The translations under genes and the position numbers were made by a program. Shown piece by piece: positions 26,065 to 33,787 of a stretch of 64,000 bases of DNA. The notes beneath the pieces are model-generated. The model was not told the DNA's origin, did no database searches, and was given only the letters and a program-made list of their open reading frames with translations. The stretch spans positions 45,861-109,860 of the forward strand of contig CAMHOY010000007.1 in the NCBI GenBank assembly GCA_946186915.1, in the 5' to 3' direction. The DNA is from an uncultured Bacteroidales bacterium. GTDB taxonomy: Bacteria > Bacteroidota > Bacteroidia > Bacteroidales > Paludibacteraceae. Positions within the stretch are counted from its first letter, which is position 1. Each line of letters opens with the position of its first letter.

Positions 26065-27184
26065 CATTCAGCAGCATCGGCATGAGCAACATGACGATAT
26101 CTTCGTTCGCCTCGTTCTCTACCGGCAGGATCAGACCTGCGCGAGCGGGGTCGGCGAGCTTGAGTTGTACCTCGGCACTCTCAATCGAACTGAGCAGGTC
26201 GATGAGGAACGGAGCCTTGAAACCGATAGCCATCGGCGTGCCGTTGTAGTCGCAAGAGATCGTCTCTTCCGCGCTCGTCGAGAAGTCGATGTCCTGCGCG
26301 GAGATCTTGATGCTGTTCTCGCTCAATGCCAGACGCAGTTGTGCCGTGCCGTTGTTAGCGAAGACAGCCACGCGCTTGCAGGCATTGATGATCGTCTGAC
26401 GATCAACCGTCACGATGTTGTTGTTACCCTGCGGGATGACAGCGTTATAGTTCGGGAAACGGCCCTCAATCTGACGACAAACGATGATCGTGCTGCCGAA
26501 CTCAAAACGGGCGTTCTTTGCGCCGAAGGTCACTTTGACATCACTCTCCTCTTTCGCCAACAGGTTCTTCAACAAGCCTGCCGGTTTCTTCGGAAGGATG
26601 AAGCTGGCTGCCACGCCTGCCTGAACACCTGCGTTCGTATAACGAACCAGACGGTGCGCATCCGTAGCCACCATCGTCACTTTGTCTGCGGCGATGTCAA
26701 AGAAGATACCGTTCATCACAGGACGCAGGTCGTCGTCAGCGGTGCAGAAGATCGTCTTCTCGATGGCACTCTGAAGTACGTTCGCCGGCAAAGCCAGTGT
26801 CTGTGCATCGTTTTCTGCAGCCGGCATCTCAGGATACTCGTTGCCGTTAACGCCTACGAACGAATACGTACCGTTCTGGCTGACCATGTTCACCGCGAAG
26901 TTGTTCTCGTCAATGGTGAAAGCCAGCGGTTGCTCGCTGAACTCTTTCAGCGTCTCTAACAGCAACTTGGCTGCGGACGCCACTTTACCCGAACCTTCGG
27001 CGCCATCCACCTCGATGCTCGTGCGGATAGTCGTCTCGCCGTCCGATGCGGTCAAACGTAACTCATTGCCCACGAGGTCGAACAGTACGTCGTCCAAGAT
27101 CGGCAGCGCATTCTTACTGTTAATCACGCGGCTTACAGCCTGCAGTTGAGAAAAGAGTTTGGAACTCGAAACATTGAATTTCAT
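26060..27184 (-). CDS. dnaN: DNA polymerase III sliding clamp (beta subunit)
   Basis: A 374-aa processivity clamp, normal length. It starts MKFNVSSSKLFSQLQAVSRVINSKNALPILDDVLF and shows three similar domains, with ATDAHRLVRY near residue 173 and ending VMLLMPMLLND. It tethers polymerase III to DNA. It heads a run of 13 same-strand genes, with a strong promoter upstream. Confidence 0.97.
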   Translation of the reverse strand: MKFNVSSSKLFSQLQAVSRVINSKNALPILDDVLFDLVGNELRLTASDGETTIRTSIEVDGAEGSGKVASAAKLLLETLKEFSEQPLAFTIDENNFAVNMVSQNGTYSFVGVNGNEYPEMPAAENDAQTLALPANVLQSAIEKTIFCTADDDLRPVMNGIFFDIAADKVTMVATDAHRLVRYTNAGVQAGVAASFILPKKPAGLLKNLLAKEESDVKVTFGAKNARFEFGSTIIVCRQIEGRFPNYNAVIPQGNNNIVTVDRQTIINACKRVAVFANNGTAQLRLALSENSIKISAQDIDFSTSAEETISCDYNGTPMAIGFKAPFLIDLLSSIESAEVQLKLADPARAGLILPVENEANEDIVMLLMPMLLND

Positions 27185-27336
27185 ATACGTATATTTTTTA
27201 GTTATTTTGTTCGGTTTGTTTTGTTGTTTCTCCGGTTTTGCTTTGTTCGTTGTGCCGATTAATAATCGGCGCTTTTACCCTCACGCGCGCAGCGCATTTC
27301 GTGCATGCGCACCCTCTGCACGCGCATTTTAGCGTG
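27185..27336 (-). other. dnaN leader with hairpins
   Basis: About 145 nt between the transcription start and dnaN. It holds the perfect hairpin GCCGATT-AAT-AATCGGC (about 27252-27268) and the GC-rich palindromic words GCGCGCAGCGC and GTGCATGCGC. No gene. It may affect message stability or expression; nothing more can be said. Confidence 0.5.
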
Positions 27337-27368
27337 CAAAAGTACAACTTTTTTTTGAATTGTGCAAA
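27337..27368 (-). promoter_or_regulatory. Promoter of the dnaN run
   Basis: TTTG (27365-27368), 20 bp, TACTTTTG (27337-27344) on the minus strand. It diverges from the promoter at 27415-27446. Confidence 0.85.
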
Positions 27369-27414
27369 TTTTATGCCATATTTTTACAAAAATACGCACT
27401 TTTGAACGAATAAT

Positions 27415-27446
27415 TTTGCAAATATAAGAAAAAAGTTGTACCTTTG
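27415..27446 (+). promoter_or_regulatory. Promoter of the 109-aa hypothetical gene
   Basis: TTTG (27415-27418), 20 bp, TACCTTTG (27439-27446). The leader is about 130 nt and contains 11-bp repeats. Confidence 0.85.
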
Positions 27447-27500
27447 TACCCTCTTATTAAAAATAATCCTTTCTGAGCTCTTATATATCCAAAACACGGC

Positions 27501-27566
27501 AACGACACGCAAACGACACGCAAACGGATCAGGGGCAAATGAAGGGCGAATCAGAGGCAATGCCTA
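27501..27566. repeat. 11-bp periodic repeat, six units, in a 5' leader
   Basis: Units: two AACGACACGCA, then AACGGATCAGG, GGCAAATGAAG, GGCGAATCAGA, GGCAATGCCTA. The last two match the end of the 4342-4396 array (TCAGAGGCAATGCCTA). Confidence 0.85.
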
Positions 27567-27583
27567 TCTAAACAACAATCAAT

Positions 27584-27913
27584 ATGGCAAGAGTAAAGTT
27601 AAATAAAAAGTATGAAAAATACACCGGCACACCGCCACCTAATGGAAGCCGTTTTTATCTTACCAACCGGTACGGGGAGACAGTGATGTCCCACTATCCT
27701 ATGCACAAGGACCCATCAACCATAACCGACAAGCAGGTAGCGTCTTGCAACCTGCACACACAGGCTGTTCAGTTAGCTGACGCCGATCTTCGTGATCCCG
27801 TGAAGCACGATGAGTGGCTACAAAAATGGCATACCTCACTCTCTGACAGCCGTGCCAAACACTACAAAACCCTCCGCGGCTTCGTCATCGCCGCCTACCG
27901 CCAACAACTATAA
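27584..27913 (+). CDS. Hypothetical protein, 109 aa
   Basis: I do not recognise a function. The protein is basic and starts MARVKLNKKYEKYTGTPPPN. It has GSRFYLTNRYGETVMSHYP near residue 21 and an all-helical C-terminal half ending HYKTLRGFVIAAYRQQL. There is no signal peptide or membrane helix, so it is probably cytoplasmic and possibly nucleic-acid binding (inference from charge). It is monocistronic: own promoter, a long repeat-containing leader, and a terminator hairpin just past the stop. Confidence 0.7.
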   Translation: MARVKLNKKYEKYTGTPPPNGSRFYLTNRYGETVMSHYPMHKDPSTITDKQVASCNLHTQAVQLADADLRDPVKHDEWLQKWHTSLSDSRAKHYKTLRGFVIAAYRQQL

Positions 27914-27945
27914 CACAAGCGGCGACATCTCTGCCGCCGCTTGCT
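27914..27945 (+). terminator. Terminator hairpin after the 109-aa gene
   Basis: AAGCGGCG and CGCCGCTT form an 8-bp stem (27915-27940), followed by a short T-containing stretch (GCTTTCGTC). Confidence 0.65.
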
Positions 27946-27983
27946 TTCGTCTATTAGTAGGGCAAAACCCTTGCCCGCTCTTA

Positions 27984-28607
27984 TTATTTGACCTCTTGTC
28001 CCTGTAAGGTATAGGTGCTATTTTCTGTTTCTACTAATACTTGCCCTTCACGCGCAACCTTTCGTGCATTTCGTTTCGGAGAAGGATTGCTTATAGCTTG
28101 TGCTTCACCGTTTCCAGGAAGGGAATAAATGTATGTTTTACCATTGCTACCATAAGAAGTCCGTGCCACTAATTTGTAGTTCCCATTAAATTTTACCAAA
28201 TCATAGCGGAGATAGTACGGATCACCCAAATTAAAATCATAAACAACCTCTTTGTCTTCGTTCATGATTTTGTCATTTGCTATAAAAGCTACCTTATTAT
28301 CTGTAGTGAAAATGTTTTTGGTAATATAGTGAATAAGCGTATATTTTTCAAAAACAATCTTTTTATATAAGTCTAATGTTTCAGGGTCGTATAATTCCAA
28401 CCAACAACTATATGTTACATCACTTGATGTTTCATCCCAGATGTAAAAATACGGTGCTTGAATTCTATTCGTTTGGTCTTGCGAAATGCCGCCTCCATCA
28501 GTATGAGTAAAGAGACTTCCGCCTTCAAAAGTGTGTTCCAATGTAATTTGCGCATTAGCAAATGTAGCAGCAAAAAGAGCTGCGATAACAAAGATAGATT
28601 TTCTCAT
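27984..28607 (-). CDS. Exported hypothetical protein with a CTD-like C-terminus
   Basis: A 207-aa protein with signal peptide MRKSIFVIAALFAATFANA, then a beta-rich region with many Tyr and Asp residues (FYIWDETSSDVTYSCWLELYD). The end, KVAREGQVLVETENSTYTLQGQEVK, is a short beta hairpin as at the ends of many Bacteroidales exported proteins; it may be a reduced sorting domain. Function unknown. No clear promoter of the standard form is visible. The base composition is more A/T-rich than its neighbours, hinting at recent acquisition. Confidence 0.7.
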   Translation of the reverse strand: MRKSIFVIAALFAATFANAQITLEHTFEGGSLFTHTDGGGISQDQTNRIQAPYFYIWDETSSDVTYSCWLELYDPETLDLYKKIVFEKYTLIHYITKNIFTTDNKVAFIANDKIMNEDKEVVYDFNLGDPYYLRYDLVKFNGNYKLVARTSYGSNGKTYIYSLPGNGEAQAISNPSPKRNARKVAREGQVLVETENSTYTLQGQEVK

Positions 28608-28698
28608 TTCGTTTGTTGGCGGTTATATCCCATCGCCACATCGGTTTTAAGTAGTGTTGATTTCTATTGGTAAACACAAAAAGTGCGGACTCCTTGTC

Positions 28699-28804
28699 GT
28701 TCGTCAGGCTACCACACCTTTAATACCAACAAGTCATCCACACTGCATAGCAGTGTTTGACAACTTATTCCGGGTATTATTGTCTTTGTGGTAGTTGACG
28801 AACC
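28699..28804. repeat. Long imperfect palindrome (about 105 nt)
   Basis: GTTCGTCAGGCTACCACA (28699-28716) pairs with TTGTGGTAGTTGACGAAC (to 28803) with one bulge. Inside, AATACC pairs with GGTATT, and at the tip ACACTGC-ATA-GCAGTGT is perfect. It lies between the BRO gene stop and the exported hypothetical gene. It could be a MITE, a structured RNA or a terminator; I cannot tell which. Confidence 0.65.
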
Positions 28805-28889
28805 AGAACAAATAGCAAACGCTTATTTCTCTATATAGCGCACACTAGCGCCTGTCCTTACTATTTTACGTCGGTAAGCGACGATGTCT

Positions 28890-29756
28890 TTATTTATCTT
28901 CGTTTTCGAATGGTAATTCTTCAGCTTTGCTTTCTTCGATGGGACGGATGTGGTCCGAAGCACGTTCTGAGGATATAACGGAATAACCTAAACGATGCTC
29001 AATATCCTCGCGAGCATTTCGCGCAACTTCACCTCCTTCTTTGGCTGTTTGGCGACTTTGCGCCATGCCTTTCGGATTGCGTTGACGAGAAATTTCTGTG
29101 GCGGTTACTTCTGCAAGCGTGTTCAGCGCCAGTTCTATATTCGTCATATTATCGCGCAGATTCTCTTTGGTTAAGCCCTTATGGCGTTTGTATTCACCTG
29201 TGGTCATTCCGCTCCAGGCTTGCGTAAGAACATTCGTCAGAATGGCAAAATCTTTCTGCTCGTGTATTCCTGCGCGATGCCACTCGTCCGTCAACTCTTT
29301 GCGCATCTCAATAGAGCGCATCCTTTCGTTAATCCACTTGTCGGAATAACCTTGACGACGATAGTCCTCTACAGCCATTTGGAAGGTCAGTTCCGGATCG
29401 ATAATCTGGTCAATTCGTTGCTCACCCAACTGAGCTAACCACTGTTTGACCGGCTCGGCTTTCTTTGAGGGAATAGATTGTATGAGACGGAAAATACCCT
29501 GTAAATCAGCAACATCGGTCTTGTATTTCTTTCCATCTGCTGCGGGTAATTTCAGTTGGTGACAATTTGTCACCGACTCATTCCCCTCTTTTTTTAGGCG
29601 CTCTTTTAACTTGTTCCAATATTTGCGCCCATCTGCACTATCCGTTAATACTTGTACTATATCTACGACCGAGAAATAGTACTTTTCTTGCTCTGCATCC
29701 CATACAATGCGGACGCGCTTCCCCTCAAATAGCTGTATCGCAAAATTATCATTCAT
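28890..29756 (-). CDS. BRO-N / DinD-like DNA-binding family protein
   Basis: 288 aa from the ATG at 29756 (MNDNFAIQLFEGKRVRIVWD). The N-terminal part matches BRO-N proteins: YYFSVVDIVQVLTDSADGRKYWN and LFRLIQSIPSKKAEPVKQWLA. The central part, GYSDKWINERMRSIEMRKELTDEW, is typical of the chromosomal Bacteroidetes branch. BRO-N domains occur in phage antirepressors and in DinD. There are no phage genes nearby, so this is probably a resident, stress- or defence-linked regulator (inference). A longer frame upstream crosses its own promoter and is not used. Confidence 0.85.
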   Translation of the reverse strand: MNDNFAIQLFEGKRVRIVWDAEQEKYYFSVVDIVQVLTDSADGRKYWNKLKERLKKEGNESVTNCHQLKLPAADGKKYKTDVADLQGIFRLIQSIPSKKAEPVKQWLAQLGEQRIDQIIDPELTFQMAVEDYRRQGYSDKWINERMRSIEMRKELTDEWHRAGIHEQKDFAILTNVLTQAWSGMTTGEYKRHKGLTKENLRDNMTNIELALNTLAEVTATEISRQRNPKGMAQSRQTAKEGGEVARNAREDIEHRLGYSVISSERASDHIRPIEESKAEELPFENEDK

Positions 29757-29777
29757 GGTTACTAACCTTTGCGAGTG

Positions 29778-29809
29778 CAAAGGTACAACATTTTTTTGAA
29801 ATATGCAAG
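29778..29809 (-). promoter_or_regulatory. Promoter of the BRO-N gene
   Basis: TTG (29806-29808), 20 bp, TACCTTTG (29778-29785) on the minus strand. It sits back to back with the murI promoter. Confidence 0.8.
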
Positions 29810-29814
29810 AAAAA

Positions 29815-29846
29815 TTTGCGTATTTGCGAAAAAAGCAGTAATTTTG
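29815..29846 (+). promoter_or_regulatory. Promoter of murI
   Basis: TTTG (29815-29818), 20 bp, TAATTTTG (29839-29846). The -33 element starts 6 bp from the divergent BRO promoter, so the two may compete. Confidence 0.85.
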
Positions 29847-29867
29847 CACCGCAAAATCAAACGGGAA

Positions 29868-30788
29868 TTGAAAATAGGTGTTTTTGACAGCGGTTATGGC
29901 GGATTGACGATCTTGGATGCAATCCGCAAGGAGTTGCCCCAGTACGATTACTTGTACTTGGGCGACAACGCACGTGCGCCTTACGGCACGCACTCGTTCG
30001 ATGTTATCTATCGCTATACGCTCCAGGCGGTCAAGTACCTTTTTGAGCACGACTGCACGTTGGTCATTCTGGCCTGCAACACCGCGAGTGCGAAAGCGCT
30101 GAGAACCATTCAGCAAAATGACCTACCGGTTATTAACGCTGAAAGAATGAACGAGTTAAAGCATGAAAGAGTGAATGTCCTCGGCGTCATCCGTCCGACG
30201 GTAGAAGCCGTGCCGGCTATCACCAAAACCGGACACGTCGGCATTCTTGCCACACCCGCCACGGTCAGTTCCGAGAGTTATGTATTAGAGCTGGAGAAAT
30301 TGGCGGGATACCAGGATACCGAGAAACCGGAATGCCGAAAATTAGTCATTACTCAGCAAGCCTGTCCGCTCTGGGTGCCACTCATCGAGGCCGGCGAACA
30401 CAACGGACCCGGCGCCAAGTATTTCATCGGCAAGTACCTGCGTGAGATACTCGCCAAAGATCCTCAGATTGACACCCTCGTGCTCGGTTGTACCCACTAT
30501 CCGCTCATGAAAGAGCGGATCGACAACTGGCTCGAGTTCCGTCATGAGTTGGACGAGTCGGAATTCCCTCTTCCGGTGAATTCACCAAAGGTGACAACTA
30601 TCGCACAAGGCGAACTCGAAGCCAAATCGCTCGCGGATTATCTGCATCGTCATCCCGAGTACCGCGACCAACTCTCCACCAACGGAACATGCTCCTATCT
30701 GACTACAGAAAATGCGGACCGCTTCTCGCAATCCGCATCTAATTTCCTCGCTTCGCCTGTTCAGGCGGAGCACATTGATCTGGAGTAA
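29868..30788 (+). CDS. murI: Glutamate racemase, TTG start
   Basis: 306 aa. It makes D-glutamate for peptidoglycan. The catalytic cysteines are in LVILACNTASAKALR and LGCTHYPLM; the acidic residue is in IGVFDSGYGGLTI. The start is TTG at 29868, giving M-KIGVFDSG. The longer open frame runs through the promoter, and no ATG lies between the promoter box and the conserved KIGVFDSG. The stretch INAERMNELKHERVN (about residues 88-102) is longer than the corresponding short loop in relatives and is encoded by an 8-bp repeat. Confidence 0.93.
   Translation: MKIGVFDSGYGGLTILDAIRKELPQYDYLYLGDNARAPYGTHSFDVIYRYTLQAVKYLFEHDCTLVILACNTASAKALRTIQQNDLPVINAERMNELKHERVNVLGVIRPTVEAVPAITKTGHVGILATPATVSSESYVLELEKLAGYQDTEKPECRKLVITQQACPLWVPLIEAGEHNGPGAKYFIGKYLREILAKDPQIDTLVLGCTHYPLMKERIDNWLEFRHELDESEFPLPVNSPKVTTIAQGELEAKSLADYLHRHPEYRDQLSTNGTCSYLTTENADRFSQSASNFLASPVQAEHIDLE
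30140..30177. repeat. 8-bp degenerate repeat inside murI
   Basis: Units GAAAGAAT, GAACGAGT, TAAAGCAT, GAAAGAGT and GAATGTCC keep 8-bp spacing and encode an extra loop. Confidence 0.7.
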
Positions 30789-30800
30789 TTTACCTTTCAA

Positions 30801-31514
30801 TCACTTTTTGCAGTTTCCTTCGCAGGTAATGCACTTGTAGCAAAGACCGGCAAGCGCTGCGCCTACGAGCGGAGCAACGATGAAGAGCCAGAGTTGCGGG
30901 AGAGCGAGTGCGTTCTCGGAGAAGATAGCCTGCGAGATCGAACGTGCAGGGTTCACCGAAGTGTTGGTCAAAGGAATAGAGATCAAGTGAATCAGAGTCA
31001 GCGTCAGACCGATCGCCAGGCCGCCGAAAGCACCATTAGCGTGCTTGCTGTCCGTCACGCCGAGGATAACCATCAGGAAAACGAAAGTCAGTACACACTC
31101 GGTAGCGAACGCACCCCAGACATTCGTACGAAGATAACCGCCGGCTACATCTGCGTCGCTGAAGAAATCGCCATAGCCATTCGCAGCGAACGTGCCGATT
31201 TCCATACCTGCGGATTTAGCGATACCGAAGAGGATAGCGGCAGCTGCGATAGCGCCGAGAATTTGTGCACACCAGTAGCAGAGCATCTCTTTAGCGCTCA
31301 TGCGACCGTTCACAAACACGCCAAAACTGACAGCCGGATTGAGGTGTGCGCCGCTGATATGGCCGATACCATACGCCGCAGCAACAATCGTCAAACCGAA
31401 CGCAAGAGCTACGCCCAGAAAACCAACATGTCCAAACAGGGCCGTTCCACAACCGCCCAAAACCAATACTGCCGTTCCGAAGAACTCTGCAGCAAACTTG
31501 TTACATAATTTCAT
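30801..31514 (-). CDS. aqpZ: Aquaporin Z family channel
   Basis: A 237-aa six-helix MIP channel for water. Both pore motifs are present, HLNPAVSFG (about 63-71) and SVNPARS (about 187-193), with AAEFFGTAVLVLGGCGTALFG at the N-terminus. It lies 42 bp downstream of sufB without a visible promoter, so it is probably co-transcribed. The linkage of a water channel to Fe-S assembly is unexplained. Confidence 0.95.
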   Translation of the reverse strand: MKLCNKFAAEFFGTAVLVLGGCGTALFGHVGFLGVALAFGLTIVAAAYGIGHISGAHLNPAVSFGVFVNGRMSAKEMLCYWCAQILGAIAAAAILFGIAKSAGMEIGTFAANGYGDFFSDADVAGGYLRTNVWGAFATECVLTFVFLMVILGVTDSKHANGAFGGLAIGLTLTLIHLISIPLTNTSVNPARSISQAIFSENALALPQLWLFIVAPLVGAALAGLCYKCITCEGNCKK

Positions 31515-31555
31515 ATCTTTTTATTATTTAAGAGTTAAACAATAAATTGCTGTCT

Positions 31556-32992
31556 TTAGCCGACGCTCCCCTCTAAACTAACTTGCAGTAACTTCTGCGC
31601 CTCCACCGCAAACTCCATCGGCAGTTTTTCCATTACCTCCTTGGCGTAACCGTTCACAATCAATCCCACCGCGTCCTCTACGCCGATGCCTCGTTGACGG
31701 CAATAGAACAGCTGGTCTTCGTTGATTTTGCTCGTCGTTGCTTCGTGCTCTACGGTCGCCGTAGGGTTGCTGATAATCATATCCGGGAAGGTGTGTGCAC
31801 CGCACTTGTCGCCCAGCAACAGACTGTCGCACTGGCTGTAGTTGCGTGCATTCTCCGCATGTACACCCATCTTCACCAATCCCCGGTACGCATTCTGGCT
31901 GTGACCCGCAGAGATACCTTTGGATATAATACGCGAGCGCGTGTTCTTGCCGATATGTATCATCTTCGTGCCCGTGTCTGCCTGCTGGTAGTTATTGGTC
32001 ACCGCTACTGAATAGAACTCCGCCGTCGAGTTGTCGCCTTTCAAAATACAACTCGGGTACTTCCATGTGATCGCACTTCCCGTCTCCACTTGTGTCCAAC
32101 TCAGACGCGCGTTCTCATGCGTGATCCCTCGCTTCGTCACGAAGTTATAAATACCGCCCTTGCCGTTCTTGTCACCCGGATACCAGTTCTGCACGGTCGA
32201 ATACTTCACTTCCGCATCCTTATGCACCACTATCTCCACGATCGCCGCATGCAACTGGTTCTCGTCGCGCATCGGTGCTGTGCAACCCTCCAAATAACTG
32301 AGGTATGCTCCTTCGTCCGCCACTAACAACGTGCGCTCGAACTGACCCGTCTTGCCCGCATTGATACGGAAATAGGTACTCAACTCCATCGGACAGCGGA
32401 CACCTTTCGGCACATACACAAAAGACCCGTCGCTAAACACCGCCGAGTTGAGCGCCGCATAGAAATTATCCGTCGGAGGAACGACACTTCCCAAATACTT
32501 CTTCACCAGTTCCGGATATTCCTTCACCGCCTCGCTGATGGAACAGAAAATGATTCCCTTCTCGGCTAATGTCTCGCGGAAAGTGGTCTTCACGCTCACG
32601 CTGTCCATGACGGCATCAACCGCCATATTTCCCGCTAATGCCGCCCGTTCTTCCAGCGGAATACCGAGTTTGTCGAAGGTCTTCATGATCTGTTCGTCTA
32701 TCTCATCCTTTTGTCCTTGCTCCTTCTTCGCCTTCGGCGCTGCAAAATAAGAGATGGCTTGAAAATCAATCTCAGGAATATCAAGGTGCGCCCAGGTCGG
32801 TACAGGCATTGTCTGCCATTTGCGGAAAGCTTTCAGACGGAACTCCAGCAACCATTCCGGCTCACCTTTCTTCGCCGAAATCAACCGGACGATGTCTTCG
32901 TTCAGTCCTGCCGGCACAATGTCAGTCTCCACGTCTGTCGTGAAGCCGTACTTGTACTCCTGCGAAGTGATATCTTGAATAAGGGAATCCAA
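31556..32992 (-). CDS. sufB: Fe-S cluster assembly protein SufB
   Basis: A 478-aa scaffold protein of the SUF system, usually acting with SufC and SufD. Conserved blocks include [58 protein letters not shown] and [17 protein letters not shown]. Length is normal. Unusually, no sufC, sufD or sufS adjoins; the neighbours are tRNA-Cys upstream and aqpZ downstream. No promoter fits between the tRNA-Cys terminator hairpin and the start codon, so expression may depend on read-through. Confidence 0.95.
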   Translation of the reverse strand: MDSLIQDITSQEYKYGFTTDVETDIVPAGLNEDIVRLISAKKGEPEWLLEFRLKAFRKWQTMPVPTWAHLDIPEIDFQAISYFAAPKAKKEQGQKDEIDEQIMKTFDKLGIPLEERAALAGNMAVDAVMDSVSVKTTFRETLAEKGIIFCSISEAVKEYPELVKKYLGSVVPPTDNFYAALNSAVFSDGSFVYVPKGVRCPMELSTYFRINAGKTGQFERTLLVADEGAYLSYLEGCTAPMRDENQLHAAIVEIVVHKDAEVKYSTVQNWYPGDKNGKGGIYNFVTKRGITHENARLSWTQVETGSAITWKYPSCILKGDNSTAEFYSVAVTNNYQQADTGTKMIHIGKNTRSRIISKGISAGHSQNAYRGLVKMGVHAENARNYSQCDSLLLGDKCGAHTFPDMIISNPTATVEHEATTSKINEDQLFYCRQRGIGVEDAVGLIVNGYAKEVMEKLPMEFAVEAQKLLQVSLEGSVG

Positions 32993-33023
32993 TTCTTAAT
33001 TTTTAATTCTTAATTTTTAATTC
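32991..33023. repeat. 7-bp repeat in the sufB leader
   Basis: TTAATTT/TTAATTC alternate, about four heptamers, spanning the sufB start to the tRNA-Cys terminator. Confidence 0.8.
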
Positions 33024-33024
33024 A

Positions 33025-33054
33025 AAAGAGCCACCCTTGGTCGGGCGGCTCTTT
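33025..33054 (-). terminator. Terminator or attenuator hairpin between tRNA-Cys and sufB
   Basis: On the minus strand AAAGAGCCGCCC-GACC-AAGGGTGGCTCTTTT forms a strong stem ending in T residues, starting right after the tRNA 3' end. Confidence 0.8.
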
Positions 33055-33055
33055 G

Positions 33056-33127
33056 AGGCCGGTAGCGGAGTCAAACCGCTCTATACGGTTTTGCAGACCG
33101 CTGACTAAGTCGCTCATCCAACCGGCC
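33056..33127 (-). tRNA. tRNA-Cys (GCA)
   Basis: Cloverleaf: acceptor GGCCGGT/ACCGGCC, anticodon arm GCGGT-CTGCAAA-ACCGT with anticodon GCA, T arm AGCGG-TTTGACT-CCGCT, and discriminator U73, the main cysteine identity base. CCA is not encoded. The T loop has U at position 56 where C is near-universal, and the D loop has GA rather than GG, consistent with an A19-U56 pair. Confidence 0.92.
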
Positions 33128-33168
33128 GGAGCGCGTTAGCGCAACTCTCTGTTTCCAGAAAGCGGGTG

Positions 33169-33200
33169 CAAAAGTACTGCTTTTTTTTGATATACGCAAA
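33169..33200 (-). promoter_or_regulatory. Promoter of tRNA-Cys (and perhaps sufB-aqpZ)
   Basis: TTTG (33197-33200), 20 bp, TACTTTTG (33169-33176). Confidence 0.85.
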
Positions 33201-33215
33201 TATTTGACACTTTTT

Positions 33216-33247
33216 TTTGCAAATATGCTAAAAAAATTGTAATTTTG
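33216..33247 (+). promoter_or_regulatory. Promoter of the nucleosidase-rlmI-exonuclease operon
   Basis: TTTG (33216-33219), 20 bp, TAATTTTG (33240-33247). The start codon follows 21 nt later. Confidence 0.85.
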
Positions 33248-33268
33248 CAGCCGCAAAGTGGAATAACA

Positions 33269-33775
33269 ATGAAAAAAATTATCATCATGGCCGAAGAGGG
33301 CGAGCGGTCGCTGTTAGACAAAGCCCGTGAAGAACTGGGTCTGGATCTTCATGACGCCACGCTGGTCTTTACCGGTGTCGGTGCCATCAATGTGCTCAGG
33401 AGTCTGAAGGACTTGGACCGCGAAGCGGAGTTATACAATATCGGCTACGCCGGCAGTGCTAATTTTGAGCTCGGTACGTGGGTGGAAGTGACGGAAGTGC
33501 GTCTGAATCACCCGAATGTGAAGTACGATGAACCGCGTTTGGAACTGAGTGCTCTTCGGGCTTCCGAAATACCGGGGTTCCGAAAGACCGACAAAAGAGC
33601 CGTTTGTTATTCGAATTGTGACTTCGTCCTCGCCTCCGATTATAAGGACTGCGTTTTTGACATGGAACTGGCGTACATCGCCGCTCTCGGATTCAAAAAA
33701 CTGCACAGCCTCAAGTACGTGAGTGACAACCTCAGTCTGCACGCGTACCACGAACATACGCGAGGCGTGGAATAA
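33269..33775 (+). CDS. MTA/SAH nucleosidase-like phosphorylase-fold protein
   Basis: 168 aa from ATG 33269 (MKKIIIMAEEGERSLLDKA). It has TLVFTGVGAINVLRSL, LYNIGYAGSANFELGTWVEV and, near the end, FDMELAYIAALGF with the glutamate of the nucleoside-phosphorylase-fold MEL motif. Bacteroidetes homologues are short versions of the 5'-methylthioadenosine/S-adenosylhomocysteine nucleosidase family (about 230 aa). The substrate is not proven. It is first of three closely spaced plus-strand genes. Confidence 0.8.
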   Translation: MKKIIIMAEEGERSLLDKAREELGLDLHDATLVFTGVGAINVLRSLKDLDREAELYNIGYAGSANFELGTWVEVTEVRLNHPNVKYDEPRLELSALRASEIPGFRKTDKRAVCYSNCDFVLASDYKDCVFDMELAYIAALGFKKLHSLKYVSDNLSLHAYHEHTRGVE

Positions 33776-33787
33776 AAAACGCGTACT

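Noticed and set aside
28890..29756. Prophage remnant indicated by the BRO-N gene
   Set aside because: No integrase, structural or lysis genes nearby; this branch is common on chromosomes.
29769..29867. Upstream extension of murI
   Set aside because: Reads through the promoter boxes; such residues could not be transcribed from that promoter.
29757..30116. N-terminal extension of the BRO-N protein
   Set aside because: Crosses its own promoter and the murI coding region in antisense.
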